DNA of 59,978 bases from an uncultured Collinsella sp. Its GTDB lineage: Bacteria; Actinomycetota; Coriobacteriia; Coriobacteriales; Coriobacteriaceae. Made by a program: the position numbers and the translations under genes. This document shows, piece by piece, positions 59,615-59,978 of this stretch. The stretch is from positions 1-59,978 of the forward strand of contig UQAU01000011.1 of assembly GCA_900539035.1 (NCBI GenBank). Direction: 5' to 3'. Every line of letters starts with the position of its first letter. Position 1 is the stretch's first letter. The notes beneath the pieces were generated by a model, which did not search any database, was not told where the DNA came from, and worked only from the letters and a program-made list of their open reading frames with translations.

Positions 59615-59699
59615 GAGGCCGGGACATATCATCCCGTCCTCAAACATTCTCGGCCTTCGGCCTGTGAAACTGCGGGCGGGACGATATGTCCCGGCCTCA
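59615..59699. repeat. Perfect 16-base inverted repeat upstream of nrdG
   Basis: GAGGCCGGGACATATC (59615-59630) pairs with GATATGTCCCGGCCTC (59684-59699), with GGCCTTCGGCC inside. Could be a processing/attenuation structure between an upstream nrdD and nrdG, or an insertion. Confidence 0.7.
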
Positions 59700-59978
59700 T
59701 GCAAAGGGTAACTCAATGAACGAAGCGAACATCGAGTATAGGGTTCGAGGTCCAATAAAAACTTTGTTGCAGCTCAACCGTCATCACAAGCAAAGCGTTG
59801 TTGCAAGTCAACTCATTTCCGCTAAGAACTTCGAGGAGTGAGCAGGCCGCATGCTGCATCTCAGCTACGTCAACTTGGCTGAACCGAGAGGGGGGGGGGG
59901 GGGGGGTGGGGGGGAGTTTTGGGGCCCGCCGCAACGAGCACTCACGTAGGCGGGGTGGTGGGGGGGGGGGGGGGGGCG
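59700..59978. other. Contig end with poly-G artefact
   Basis: No gene could be supported in 59700-59890. From about 59890 there are two long poly-G runs, typical of no-signal base calls or assembly junk, so the final ~100 bases should not be trusted. Confidence 0.7.

Noticed and set aside
59890..59978. G-quadruplex-like poly-G region
   Set aside because: Long pure G runs at a contig end are best explained as sequencing or assembly artefact.

Overview
The window looks like a chromosomal contig of a high-GC gut actinobacterium of the class Coriobacteriia, most like Collinsella. This is inferred from gene content and protein character (acetylated diaminopimelate pathway, EttA, DUF3793 plus flavodoxin, secreted proteins with an LPxAG-type anchor, small glutamine-rich secreted proteins); no database was searched. 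Both ends look like contig edges: the first ~300 bases are AT-rich and cut a gene, and the last ~100 bases are poly-G artefact.

Layout. 1-1.5 kb: a cut gene and a HigBA toxin-antitoxin pair. 1.5-7 kb: lysine/diaminopimelate synthesis, with a divergent M20 deacetylase and a lysA-dapA in-frame fusion, dapB and dapH behind a clear lysine riboswitch; a candidate aminotransferase for the same pathway lies at 10.6 kb. 7-19.5 kb: nucleoid-associated protein, DUF2974 hydrolase, L-lactate dehydrogenase, aminotransferase, NAD synthetase, two coriobacterial proteins of unknown role (one with a LOTUS-like N-terminus), EttA and an SdpRI pair. 19.6-19.9 kb: a tiny hydrophobic peptide gene with a LexA-type box in its promoter, a 5'-3' self-pairing mRNA and a convergent antisense promoter, which together look like an SOS-controlled type I toxin-antitoxin locus. 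20-25 kb: tcdA, a TatD nuclease, a MITE-like element, a PfkB kinase, two HAD phosphatases and deoC.

25.4-28.9 kb: a 3.5 kb insertion between 31-bp direct repeats of the pgi 3' end. It carries an unknown protein, a ClpP-like protease and a soluble VirD4/TraG-like ATPase translationally coupled to it. This is the best candidate for an undescribed mobile or accessory system. 28.9-36 kb: pgi, a truncated Fe-ADH-like protein, a LexA-boxed Y-family polymerase with a YolD partner, and a large anchored surface protein. 36-41 kb: metal-linked genes (HMA protein with a CsoR-like site; DUF3793-flavodoxin with a DtxR/IdeR-like site) and a polar amino-acid ABC transporter. 41-50 kb: endonuclease IV, oxidoreductases, a cyclase, a ketopantoate-reductase-like protein, secreted protein, and metY with a leader peptide, divergent from a LysR regulator. 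50-60 kb: RNase HI, oxidoreductase, acylphosphatase, Fur/PerR, HAD, an orphan UreE-like plus SlyD-like pair, M19 dipeptidase, M48-type metalloprotease, folB-HD-folE, and nrdG.

Several short palindromic repeat families sit in the intergenic gaps, one of which shows compensatory base changes between its two copies.
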